From assembly GCA_038326025.1 (NCBI GenBank), contig JBBQJP010000008.1:1-64000 (forward strand): a stretch of DNA of 64,000 nucleotides, read 5' to 3'. Both the position numbers and the translations under genes were made by a program. The notes beneath the pieces are model-generated. The model was not told where the DNA came from. It searched no databases and saw only the letters and a list, made by a program, of their open reading frames with translations. Below are positions 35,359 through 42,898 of this stretch, piece by piece; position 1 is the first letter of the stretch; each line of letters starts with the position of its first letter. Source of the DNA: CAISIP01 sp038326025 (GTDB lineage: Bacteria; Pseudomonadota; Gammaproteobacteria; Burkholderiales; Burkholderiaceae_C).

Positions 35359-36624
35359 ATGCATCCTGACGCACCGTCCCTGTGGCGGGGGCCTCGCTGG
35401 GCGCTGGCCATTCTGCTTGCCGTTCTGGGCATGGTGGGTCCGTTTTCCATAGACACTTATCTGCCAGCGTTTGTCGGCATTGCCAGTTCGTTGGGCGCAA
35501 CGCCGGTGCAGATGCAGCAGACGCTGTCGGCTTATCTGTTCGGGTTTTCGTTCATGAGCCTGTTCCACGGCGCGATCTCGGATAGTTTCGGACGCCGGCC
35601 GGTAGTGTTGTGCGGCATGGCCGTGTTCGCGCTGGCCTCGGTGGGGTGTGCGTTGGCGCCATCCATCGGCCATCTGGTGTTCTTCCGCATTCTGCAGGGT
35701 TTGTCCACAGGAGCCGGTATCGTCGTGGCGCGCACGGTGGTGCGCGACATCTACCCGCCATGGCAGGCGCAAAAGGTGATGAGCCAGATCACGATCTTTT
35801 TCGGCATCGCGCCGGCGATCGCGCCGTTGATCGGCGGTTGGTTGTTCGTATGGCTGGATTGGCGCAGCATCTTCTGGTTCCTGGCGCTCATCGGGGTGGC
35901 CTTGTGGATGGCCAATTACCGGTTCCTGCCGGAGTCTCTGCCGGTGGGCCAGCGCCAGTCGTTCCGGGTCGGTAATCTGCTGCGCGGTTACTGGCAATTG
36001 GGCCTGGATCCGCGCTTCCTGTTGCTGGCGCTGGCGGCGGGACTGCCGTTCAACGGCAACTTCATCTACGTGCTGGCGGCGCCAGCGTTTCTCGGCGAGC
36101 ATCTGGGCCTGGCGCCAACCCAGTTTTTCTGGTTCTTCGTGCTCAATATCGGCGGCATCATGGCGGGTGCCTGGTTAAGTGGCCGGCTGGCGGGGCGCAT
36201 TTCTTCGCGTGCCCAGATCCGGATCGGATTCACCATCATGGTCGCTGCCTCCCTGGTCAACCTGACCGCTAATATGCTGCTGACGGCGCAGGCCTCTTGG
36301 GCCATGTTCCCGCTGACCTTCTATGCCTTTGGCTGGGCCCTGATGGTGCCAGCGGTTACCTTGCTGGTGCTTGACCTGCACCCGACCCGTCGCGGCATGG
36401 CGTCGTCATTGCAGATGTTCATCGGTTCTGGCGGCAATGCCATCACGGCGGGTGTGATCGCGCCTTGGGTCATGCATTCCACGCAGGCGTTGGCGATGGC
36501 GTCGATCAGCATGATGGCGATCGGTCTGACGGGCTGGGCCATCGTGCGTCGACGCTGGCCCGAAATCGGCCGCATGGACACCATGCCGGCCGCCGGCCCG
36601 GTTGAAGCATCGGCTGGCAGGTAG
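35359..36624 (+). CDS. Bcr/CflA-family multidrug efflux MFS transporter
   Basis: A 421-residue, 12-helix drug:H+ antiporter in the inner membrane. The N-terminal GMVGPFSIDTYLPAF and the motif-A loop GAISDSFGRRPV are hallmarks of the Bcr/CflA group, as is GIVVARTVVRDIYPPWQAQK. The family exports bicyclomycin, chloramphenicol or sulfonamides, and some members export cysteine; the substrate is not predictable. A small membrane protein gene follows 19 bp downstream and may be co-transcribed. Confidence 0.9.
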   Translation: MHPDAPSLWRGPRWALAILLAVLGMVGPFSIDTYLPAFVGIASSLGATPVQMQQTLSAYLFGFSFMSLFHGAISDSFGRRPVVLCGMAVFALASVGCALAPSIGHLVFFRILQGLSTGAGIVVARTVVRDIYPPWQAQKVMSQITIFFGIAPAIAPLIGGWLFVWLDWRSIFWFLALIGVALWMANYRFLPESLPVGQRQSFRVGNLLRGYWQLGLDPRFLLLALAAGLPFNGNFIYVLAAPAFLGEHLGLAPTQFFWFFVLNIGGIMAGAWLSGRLAGRISSRAQIRIGFTIMVAASLVNLTANMLLTAQASWAMFPLTFYAFGWALMVPAVTLLVLDLHPTRRGMASSLQMFIGSGGNAITAGVIAPWVMHSTQALAMASISMMAIGLTGWAIVRRRWPEIGRMDTMPAAGPVEASAGR

Positions 36625-36643
36625 ACAACGCGACAACCGGAGC

Positions 36644-37066
36644 ATGGACCATATGGAACTGAATACAAGCAGCGCAGCGGCCCGGGAATGGTCGGTGCTA
36701 CAAAAACTTCATGAACGTTACGAATTCGGTGCGCTGACGATCAAGCTCACCTCCGTGGTGCTGTTTTTCGCCGGGATCGTCATCGAGCTGCACGGTACCT
36801 GGCTGGTGTTGCTGTTGGCGGTGTTGTGGTTGCAGGAAGGCATCTTCAAGACCTACCAGACCCGCCTGGGCGCCCGTTTGTTGGCGCTGGAGCAAGGGTT
36901 GGCCGCAGGCGAGGCGATGCGTGTTTTCGCGTTGCACAGCGACTGGCTTGCACAGCGCAAAGGCCTGATGGGCCAGGTGCGTGAATATCTGGGCAGCACC
37001 ATCCGACCCACCGTCGCGTTTCCGTACCTGGTGTTGCTGGTACTGACCTGGGTATTTTACCTCTGA
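36644..37066 (+). CDS. Small membrane protein of unknown function
   Basis: A 140-residue protein with two hydrophobic segments near residues 33-65 (LTSVVLFFAGIVIEL, WLVLLLAVLWLQ) and one at the C-terminus (FPYLVLLVLTWVFYL), with an amphipathic region between them. The start at 36644 (or 36653) is 19 bp after the efflux gene stop codon. No family is recognised. It may be an accessory to the exporter, but only proximity suggests this. Confidence 0.7.
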   Translation: MDHMELNTSSAAAREWSVLQKLHERYEFGALTIKLTSVVLFFAGIVIELHGTWLVLLLAVLWLQEGIFKTYQTRLGARLLALEQGLAAGEAMRVFALHSDWLAQRKGLMGQVREYLGSTIRPTVAFPYLVLLVLTWVFYL

Positions 37067-37110
37067 CGCTCTGATGCGCGTGCCTGGGCACCAGAGCGGG
37101 ATGCCTGGTA

Positions 37111-38880
37111 TCAGCCCTGATCGGGGATGCGCCGCATCGGCCCCGGCGGGATCAGGAAGTCGAAATCCACGCCCTGGTCGGCCTGCGTGACCGACTGCAG
37201 AAACAGCTTGCGGTAACCCCTGTCGGCGCTCGGCACTTGCATGGGCAACTGCGTGGCGCGCCGGGCCATTTCTTTGTCGGATACGAGCAGTGTCAGCTGG
37301 CGCTGCGCCACGCTCAAGCAGATCCGGTCGCCGCTCTGCACCCAGGCCAGCGGGCCGCCGACCGCCGACTCCGGCGTCACATGCACAACCACGGTGCCGA
37401 ACGCGGTGCCACTCATGCGGCCGTCGCTGATACGCACCATGTCCTTGACGCCGGCGCGGGCGAGCTTCATCGGTATTGGCAGGTAGCCGGCCTCGGGCAT
37501 GCCCGGCGCACCCTTGGGGCCGATACGCTTGAGCACCAGAATGTCGTCGGCTTTCACGTCCAGATCCGGATCGTCGATGCGCGCGGCCAGGTCGGCCGCA
37601 TCCTCGAACACGACGGCCCGGCCCTCGTGTTCCATCAGTTGGGGGTCGGCCGCCGATTGCTTGATGATGGCGCCACCGGGCGCGAGGTTGCCGCGTAACA
37701 CCGCGATGCCGCCCTGGGCGTAGATCGGGTTGGTGCGCGGGCGCACCACGTCCTGCGCAAAGCCGGGCCCGGCTGCGTCTATCTCCTCGCCCAAAGTCCG
37801 GCCGGTGACGGTCAGCGCATCGAGGTGCAGCAGCGGTTTGAGTTCGCGCAGCAACGTGGCCATGCCGCCAGCGGCATGGAAGTCTTCCATATAGTGTTCG
37901 CCACTGGGTTTGAGGTCGAGCAGCACCGGCGTCTCGCGGCCCATGCGGTCGAGCGCATCCAGGTCGATCTCGAAACCCATTCGCCCGGCGATCGCCGTCA
38001 GGTGCACGATGCCGTTGGTCGAGCCGCCGATGGCCAGCAACACGCGCATCGCGTTTTCGAACGCCTTGGCAGTCAGGATCTGCCCGATGCCCAGACGCTG
38101 GCGTGCCATCTGCACCGCCTGTGTGCCGGTCATCTCGGCAATACGCATGCGCGCAGCGGTGACCGCCGGCGGGCTGGCGCCGCCGGGCACCGTCATGCCC
38201 AGGGCCTCGGCGATGCAGGCCATGGTGCTTGCCGTGCCCATCACCGAGCAGGTGCCGACGCTGGCAACCAGTTGGTTGTTGACGTCGGCGATTTCCTGGT
38301 CGTCGATTTCCTGGGCCCTGAACTTCGCCCAGTAACGCCGGCAGTCGGTGCAGGCGCCGACCCGCACCGAGCGGTGTGAGCCGGTCAGCATCGAGCCGGT
38401 GATCAGCTGGATGGCCGGCAGGCCGGCCGAGGCCGCGCCCATCAATTGCGCCGGCACGGTCTTGTCGCAGCCACCGATCAGCACTACCGCATCCATCGGC
38501 TGGGCACGGATCAGCTCTTCGGTGTCCATCGACATCAGGTTGCGCAAATACATGCTGGTCGGCGCCGAGAAGCTCTCGTGCAGCGAGATGGTCGGGAACT
38601 CCATCGGCAAACCACCGGCCAGCATGATGCCGCGCTTGACCGCTTCGAGCAGCTGCGGCGCATTGCCATGGCAGGGGTTGTAGGCGCTGCCGGTGCTGGC
38701 GATGCCGATCACCGGCCGCGTCAACGCGCCGTCGGTATAACCTGCGCCCTTGATGAAGGCTTTGCGCAGAAACAGCGAGAAACCCTTGTCGCCGTAACTG
38801 GTCAGGCCCTTGTGCATGCCGCCGGGTGCGTCGGTGCTGGTCGGGTTCGTGGCGGCAGAGGGTTCGTTGGGTTTGTGCAT
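37111..38880 (-). CDS. IlvD/Edd family dehydratase (sugar-acid dehydratase type)
   Basis: A 589-residue iron-sulfur dehydratase. SYGDKGFSLFLRKAFIKGAGY, GIASTGSAYNPCHGN, the cluster-ligand motif IGGCDKTVPAQLMGAASA and GGSTNGIVHLTAIAGRMG are shared with the arabonate/xylonate-type dehydratases rather than with housekeeping IlvD or Edd, so conversion of a pentonate or related sugar acid to its 2-keto-3-deoxy derivative is likely. The start at 38880 (MHKPNEPSAA) is used because the longer reading runs through the imuA promoter and gene. It is divergent from imuA. No aldolase or transporter for this pathway adjoins it; the sugar-type cluster at 50-58 kb is a possible partner. Confidence 0.87.
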   Translation of the reverse strand: MHKPNEPSAATNPTSTDAPGGMHKGLTSYGDKGFSLFLRKAFIKGAGYTDGALTRPVIGIASTGSAYNPCHGNAPQLLEAVKRGIMLAGGLPMEFPTISLHESFSAPTSMYLRNLMSMDTEELIRAQPMDAVVLIGGCDKTVPAQLMGAASAGLPAIQLITGSMLTGSHRSVRVGACTDCRRYWAKFRAQEIDDQEIADVNNQLVASVGTCSVMGTASTMACIAEALGMTVPGGASPPAVTAARMRIAEMTGTQAVQMARQRLGIGQILTAKAFENAMRVLLAIGGSTNGIVHLTAIAGRMGFEIDLDALDRMGRETPVLLDLKPSGEHYMEDFHAAGGMATLLRELKPLLHLDALTVTGRTLGEEIDAAGPGFAQDVVRPRTNPIYAQGGIAVLRGNLAPGGAIIKQSAADPQLMEHEGRAVVFEDAADLAARIDDPDLDVKADDILVLKRIGPKGAPGMPEAGYLPIPMKLARAGVKDMVRISDGRMSGTAFGTVVVHVTPESAVGGPLAWVQSGDRICLSVAQRQLTLLVSDKEMARRATQLPMQVPSADRGYRKLFLQSVTQADQGVDFDFLIPPGPMRRIPDQG

Positions 38881-39021
38881 GGTGTGATCGGCGTGGTGCG
38901 GTTCGGAACGTCGATGGTAGTGGACGCTGCCGGGCTGCGGCATGGGGGGTGTCGCCGGCCATGGTCTGTGTGATGGGCGCCGTGGTGACGGGCATCTTGT
39001 GTGCAGTGGATGGCCGTCATA

Positions 39022-39041
39022 TACTGTATGTGCGTACAGTA
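39022..39041. promoter_or_regulatory. LexA (SOS) box upstream of imuA
   Basis: TACTGTATGTGCGTACAGTA contains CTGT-N8-ACAG with flanking TA, close to the E. coli-type SOS consensus, 20 bp upstream of the imuA ATG. It implies DNA-damage induction of imuAB. Confidence 0.9.
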
Positions 39042-39061
39042 TATTAAAGCCCTGCATATTC

Positions 39062-39847
39062 ATGTCCTTGCCTGTTCCCATTGACGCCCATGCCGGCATC
39101 TGGCGTGCCGACGCCCTTGCGCAGCCGGCTGGCACCGTGCTGGCCACCGGCCACGCCACGCTCGATGCGCAGTTGCCGGGCGGGGGCTGGCCGGTGGGGG
39201 CGCTGGTTGAAATTTTGCAGGCGCACAGCGCCCAGAACGAGTGGCGGCTGCTATTGCCGGCGCTGGCCCGTTCGGGCTGCGGGCCGGTCGTACTGGTAGG
39301 TGCGCCACACATGCCATTCGGCCCGGGGCTGTCGGCCCAGGGGCTGGCGCCGGAGCGGCTGTTGTGGGTGCGCGCGTCTGCGCCGGCCGCACGCATGTGG
39401 GCCTGCGAGCAGGCCTTGCGTTGTGCCCAGGTCGAGGCGGTGCTGGCCTGGTTGCCGCAAACCCGGGCCGACCAGTTGCGGCGCCTGCAGATGGCCGCCA
39501 GCGAACACGGCAAGCTGTTGTTCGTGATGCGCCCGGCCCGTGCGCAGAGCGAGTCCTCGCCAGCGGTGTTGCGCCTGCTGGCCAGCCTGCAGCCCGGCGG
39601 CGATGGCATGCAGCTGGAGATTCTCAAACGCAAGGGGCCACCCTTGGCGCAGCCCTTGCAGTTGCCGGCGCGTCCTGCGCGGCTGGCGGCCTTATTGGCG
39701 CATGACGGGCCGGGGCGCCTGCGTTTGCCGGGGTCGGCCGGCTCTGGCTTGACGGGTCTGCCACCGGACACCCCGATACCGGTCGACGCGTTTTCCTCCA
39801 TTCACAAGGCAGGCGATGTTTTGGCTCGCGTTGCAGCCGCTGCATGA
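39062..39847 (+). CDS. imuA: Translesion synthesis-associated protein ImuA
   Basis: A 261-residue RecA/SulA-like protein of the SOS mutasome, which promotes error-prone bypass with ImuB and DnaE2. GTVLATGHATLDAQLPGGGWPVGALVEIL is the standard ImuA beginning (residues 21-49), and GCGPVVLVGAPHMPFGPGL and LLWVRASAPAARMWACEQAL follow. A LexA box lies 20 bp upstream. Its 3' end overlaps imuB by 32 bp. The C-terminal region is longer and Pro/Leu-rich relative to the conserved core. Confidence 0.93.
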   Translation: MSLPVPIDAHAGIWRADALAQPAGTVLATGHATLDAQLPGGGWPVGALVEILQAHSAQNEWRLLLPALARSGCGPVVLVGAPHMPFGPGLSAQGLAPERLLWVRASAPAARMWACEQALRCAQVEAVLAWLPQTRADQLRRLQMAASEHGKLLFVMRPARAQSESSPAVLRLLASLQPGGDGMQLEILKRKGPPLAQPLQLPARPARLAALLAHDGPGRLRLPGSAGSGLTGLPPDTPIPVDAFSSIHKAGDVLARVAAAA

Positions 39848-41423
39848 GCCGGCGGCGCCTGCCGACGGCACGCCCGGTGGCGCTGACGCCGAGCCGGCTG
39901 CGCCCGATGGGCTGACCGACGCGGCAGCGGCACTGGCCTGGTGGGCACTGCAGTTCACGCCGCGTGTGGCGCTGTTGGGGCAGACCGTGTTGCTCGAGGT
40001 CTCGACCAGCGAGCGGCTGTTTGGCGGGCGCCGGCAACTGATCCTGCGGGTGCGTGCGACCGAATGCCCGGTCGCACGGTTGCGCATGACGCAGGCCGGC
40101 AGCGCCTTGCTGGCATTGGCGCGGCTGCAGGTTGCTGCTGCGGCCGGCCGCGATCCGGATCAACTCCCGCTGCATGCGCTGGCCGATGCCGTGCCCCATC
40201 TGGCGACGCTCGAGCGCATCGGTTGCCAGACCTGGGGCGATCTGCGTGCCTTGCCACGGGGTGGCGTGGTGCGGCGTTTTGGTGCGCCGCTGCTCGACGC
40301 GCTGGATCGGGCTTATGGCCAGCGGCCCGAGACCTACCCCTGGCTGGTGTTGCCCGAGGTGTTCGATATGCCGCTCGAGCTGCAGGCCCAGGTGGAGGCC
40401 GCACCGGCGCTGCTGTTTGCCGCGCGGCGTCTGCTGGCCCAATTGCAGGTCTGGTTGAAGGCGCGTCAGCAGGGCGTGCTGGCGTTCGAGCTGGTGTGGC
40501 AGATGGACGCGCGGCGCGATACCGCCACCGAAGGTTCTGTGTTGATCCGCACCGCCACACCCACGCTGGACATGGCGCATCTGCAGCGCCTGCTGGTCGA
40601 GAACCTGCAGCGCATCACCTTGCCGGCGCCGGTGCTGTACCTGCGTCTGCGCACGCTGGAAACCGTGGCCTTGTCGGGCGCCACGGCCAGCCTGTTGCCC
40701 GATGAGCAGCGCCGCGGCGATGACTGGGTGCAGTTGCTGGAGCGCCTGGCGGCGCGGCTCGGGCCGGAGCAGGTGGTGCGCGTTTGGCCACACGCCGATC
40801 ACCGGCCGGAGTGCATGCAGGACTGGCTGCCGGCGGCAGTCGCCACGCCGGGGGCGGATGCACCGCGCTCGGCCGGGGCGTCTGCGGGTGGTGCGGGCAA
40901 GAAAGGGCCACGATTGTCTGGCGGGGGCAGTGGCAAAGTGGACGGCAGCCGCCGTGACAACAACGCAAGGAAACGCGCCACGACGCAAAAGCCGCTGATG
41001 TTGCGCGATGCCCTGTACCCCACCTGGCTGCTGGCCACGCCGCTCAGGCTGGCGGTGCGCCAGGACCGCCCGCTATATCAGGGACCGCTGACCTTGCTCG
41101 CCGGTCCGCAGCGGCTGGAGGCGGCGTGGTGGGATGTGGCTCTGGCGCCTGGCGAAGCGGCGCAGGTAGAGCCGCAAGTGCAGGAGGTTCGGTCGTCCTA
41201 TGCCCGCTCGGCGCCACAGCCGTCACTGCCGCCGAAGACGGACGGCGCAGCGTCTGTCGCTCCTGCGCAGCCGACCCCCCATGGACTGGCGCTGCGCGAC
41301 TATTTCCTCGCGCGCAGCGCGCAGGCCGGCCTGCTGTGGATCTACCGCGAACGGCTGATGACCGCCGGCGTGGATGGCGATAAACCGGTGGGGCAGTGGT
41401 ACCTGCATGGGGTGTTCGGGTGA
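39816..41423 (+). CDS. imuB: ImuB, Y-family polymerase-like mutasome subunit
   Basis: A 535-residue relative of Y-family DNA polymerases that lacks polymerase activity and acts as the hub linking DnaE2 to the sliding clamp. ALAWWALQFTPRVALL and LLEVSTSERLFGGRRQLILRV mark the conserved N-terminal part, and the C-terminal half has YPTWLLATPLRLAVR and the final LLWIYRERL. The usual first 40-50 residues of Y-family palm with metal-binding Asp are replaced by an Ala/Pro-rich stretch. A charged, low-complexity insert (about residues 345-390) looks like a flexible linker. Translation overlaps imuA. In many relatives dnaE2 follows directly; here a decayed cassette intervenes. Confidence 0.93.
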   Translation: MFWLALQPLHEPAAPADGTPGGADAEPAAPDGLTDAAAALAWWALQFTPRVALLGQTVLLEVSTSERLFGGRRQLILRVRATECPVARLRMTQAGSALLALARLQVAAAAGRDPDQLPLHALADAVPHLATLERIGCQTWGDLRALPRGGVVRRFGAPLLDALDRAYGQRPETYPWLVLPEVFDMPLELQAQVEAAPALLFAARRLLAQLQVWLKARQQGVLAFELVWQMDARRDTATEGSVLIRTATPTLDMAHLQRLLVENLQRITLPAPVLYLRLRTLETVALSGATASLLPDEQRRGDDWVQLLERLAARLGPEQVVRVWPHADHRPECMQDWLPAAVATPGADAPRSAGASAGGAGKKGPRLSGGGSGKVDGSRRDNNARKRATTQKPLMLRDALYPTWLLATPLRLAVRQDRPLYQGPLTLLAGPQRLEAAWWDVALAPGEAAQVEPQVQEVRSSYARSAPQPSLPPKTDGAASVAPAQPTPHGLALRDYFLARSAQAGLLWIYRERLMTAGVDGDKPVGQWYLHGVFG

Positions 41424-41493
41424 GGCGAGGGTTGACGCAGGTGCGCGTTTGGCCAACAGCTGAATGAGGCGGCACAGACATGAAGGAGTGCAT

Positions 41494-41987
41494 ATGGATA
41501 TCGAACAGATGCCGGGTACCGAAACGCGAATACAGATGATGCGCGGCATCAAGGTGATGGTCGACGCCAATCTGGCAAAACTGTATGCGTAACGACCAAG
41601 CGTCTCAACGAGCAGGTCAAACGCAATCGCGCCCGATTTCCGGACGACTTCATGTTCCAACTCAGTGAGGCCGGGAAAGCCGAGGTGGTTGCAGATTGCG
41701 ACCACCTGCGCAAACTGAAGTTCTCGAAGTCCCCAACTGATGCCTTTACCGAGCACGGCGCCATCCAGGTTGCCAACGTGTTGGCGTCTCCCCAGGCCAT
41801 CGAGATGGGTATCTACGTAGTGCGTGCCTTCGTGCGCCTGCGCGAAATGGCCGCCACCCATGGCGAACTATCCAGACGAATCGATGAACTCGAACACAAG
41901 GCCGAGGCGCTGGCGATGCGGCAGGACGATTTCAGCCGCAATACCCGTGCACAACTCCGGCAAGTGTTCGATGCGCTGCGGCGCTGA
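41494..41987 (+). pseudogene. ORF6N-domain protein, frameshifted
   Basis: A ribosome binding site AAGGAG and ATG at 41494 open a frame (MDIEQMPGTETRIQMMRGIK) that stops after LAKLYA. The family continues LYGV-x-T-K-x-L-N; exactly this, VTTKRLNEQVKRNRARFPDD, is found in another frame directly after the break. Restoring one G near 41587 (TATG to TATGG) rejoins them into about 164 residues ending with the coiled-coil-like RRIDELEHKAEALAMRQDDF. ORF6N proteins are phage antirepressor-like DNA-binding proteins often carried with mobile elements. The gene sits between imuB and the toxin-antitoxin remnant. Confidence 0.82.
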
Positions 41988-42136
41988 TGGCGCAACCGGA
42001 GCCACCACGGCGGCCAATTGGCTTTGTGACGCCGGGCCACGCAAGTCGCAAGGAGCCAGCCAGTTGACCTGAATACGCTTTTTGGGGTCACTGATTTTGA
42101 TCAGTACGCCATTGCCTGGTCTAGGCGGGGGTGATT

Positions 42137-42418
42137 TCAATCTTGCATCTCGCGCAAGACCTCCGGATGCCTGACCGCGACGCGCAGCAAGGTCTTCGCA
42201 GCGCCCGTGGGCTCCCGACGCCCTTGTTCCCAGTCCTGCAGCGTGCGCTTGGAGACGCCCAGTAGGTCGGCAAATGCCTGTTGTGATAGACCTACCTGCG
42301 CGCGCGCTGCGGCCGTGCTGCCGAGGCGTACCCGGGTGGTGCGCGCCGATTCACCCCGCTTCATCTGCCGTACCGAGGTCAGCAGATCGTGCTGGAATTT
42401 TTCCATTTCAGAGGGCAT
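42137..42418 (-). CDS. XRE-family antitoxin (NadS/HigA-like)
   Basis: A 93-residue helix-turn-helix protein with the conserved AARAQVGLSQQAFADLLGVSKRTLQDWEQGRREPTGAAKTLL region. This type of protein is normally encoded just after a RelE-like toxin, whose activity it neutralises and whose operon it represses. Here the toxin gene, overlapping its start by 11 bp, is frameshifted, so it is probably an orphan antitoxin that remains intact. Confidence 0.85.
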   Translation of the reverse strand: MPSEMEKFQHDLLTSVRQMKRGESARTTRVRLGSTAAARAQVGLSQQAFADLLGVSKRTLQDWEQGRREPTGAAKTLLRVAVRHPEVLREMQD

Positions 42419-42710
42419 CTTCGACTCCTTGTTTCAGCTTTGTGAGGAATGAAACGGGTAACTTGTCAAACTTTGCTTTGACGTACACGACGAGCAACCA
42501 GATAGTGTCCTCGCCTGTGTTGAAGTAGATAACCCGGGCGCCGCCCCGTTTGCCGCGGCTTGAGGCCGACCATCGGACCTTGCGGCAACCGCCACTGCCG
42601 GGTATGAGGTCCCCCTGCCATCGGGTTGACGGATATCCAGTTGATGAACGTGGCGCATTCGGCATCGGTCCATATGTCTACCGCATAACGTCGAAGACAG
42701 GGGTCTCCAC
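42408..42710 (-). pseudogene. RelE-family toxin gene, inactivated by two frameshifts
   Basis: Three frame segments read as one RelE-type toxin: VETPVFD, then YAVDIWTDAECATFINWISVNPMAG, then DLIPGSGGCRKVRW, GKRGGARVIYF and WLLVVYVKAKFDKLPVSFL to the stop codon. Joining them needs one added base near 42690 and removal of one base in the five-C run at 42611-42615. The order toxin then antitoxin, with overlapping ends, is that of RelE-NadS/HigBA-type modules. The product cannot be made as the sequence stands, unless the indels are sequencing errors. Confidence 0.8.
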
Positions 42711-42833
42711 AACGGTTCTAGTAGGTGGATCGTACGGCAATGCCGTATTTGGCACAAATGGTTTTGGCGGACTCGGAGTCGTCATTTTTTGCGGGGCCGG
42801 GCTTTTTGAGGGCGTCCCCGTGAATTTTTGAGA

Positions 42834-42853
42834 TACTGTATTTATTAACAGTA
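42834..42853. promoter_or_regulatory. LexA (SOS) box upstream of dnaE2
   Basis: TACTGTATTTATTAACAGTA holds CTGT-N8-ACAG and lies 45 bp before the dnaE2 start. Because dnaE2 has its own box, it stays SOS-inducible although separated from imuAB. Confidence 0.9.
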
Positions 42854-42898
42854 TTTCTTGATTCCTTTTCCAGTCAACGCTTTCCGTCCATTACATGG

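Noticed and set aside
36698..38995. 765-codon minus-strand frame overlapping the IlvD/Edd gene and the small membrane protein gene
   Set aside because: It is the IlvD/Edd gene in a shifted frame and has no domains.
41494..41592. Separate small gene MDIEQMPG... ending at the TAA near 41592
   Set aside because: It is the 5' part of the frameshifted ORF6N gene: the expected continuation is found immediately after in another frame.
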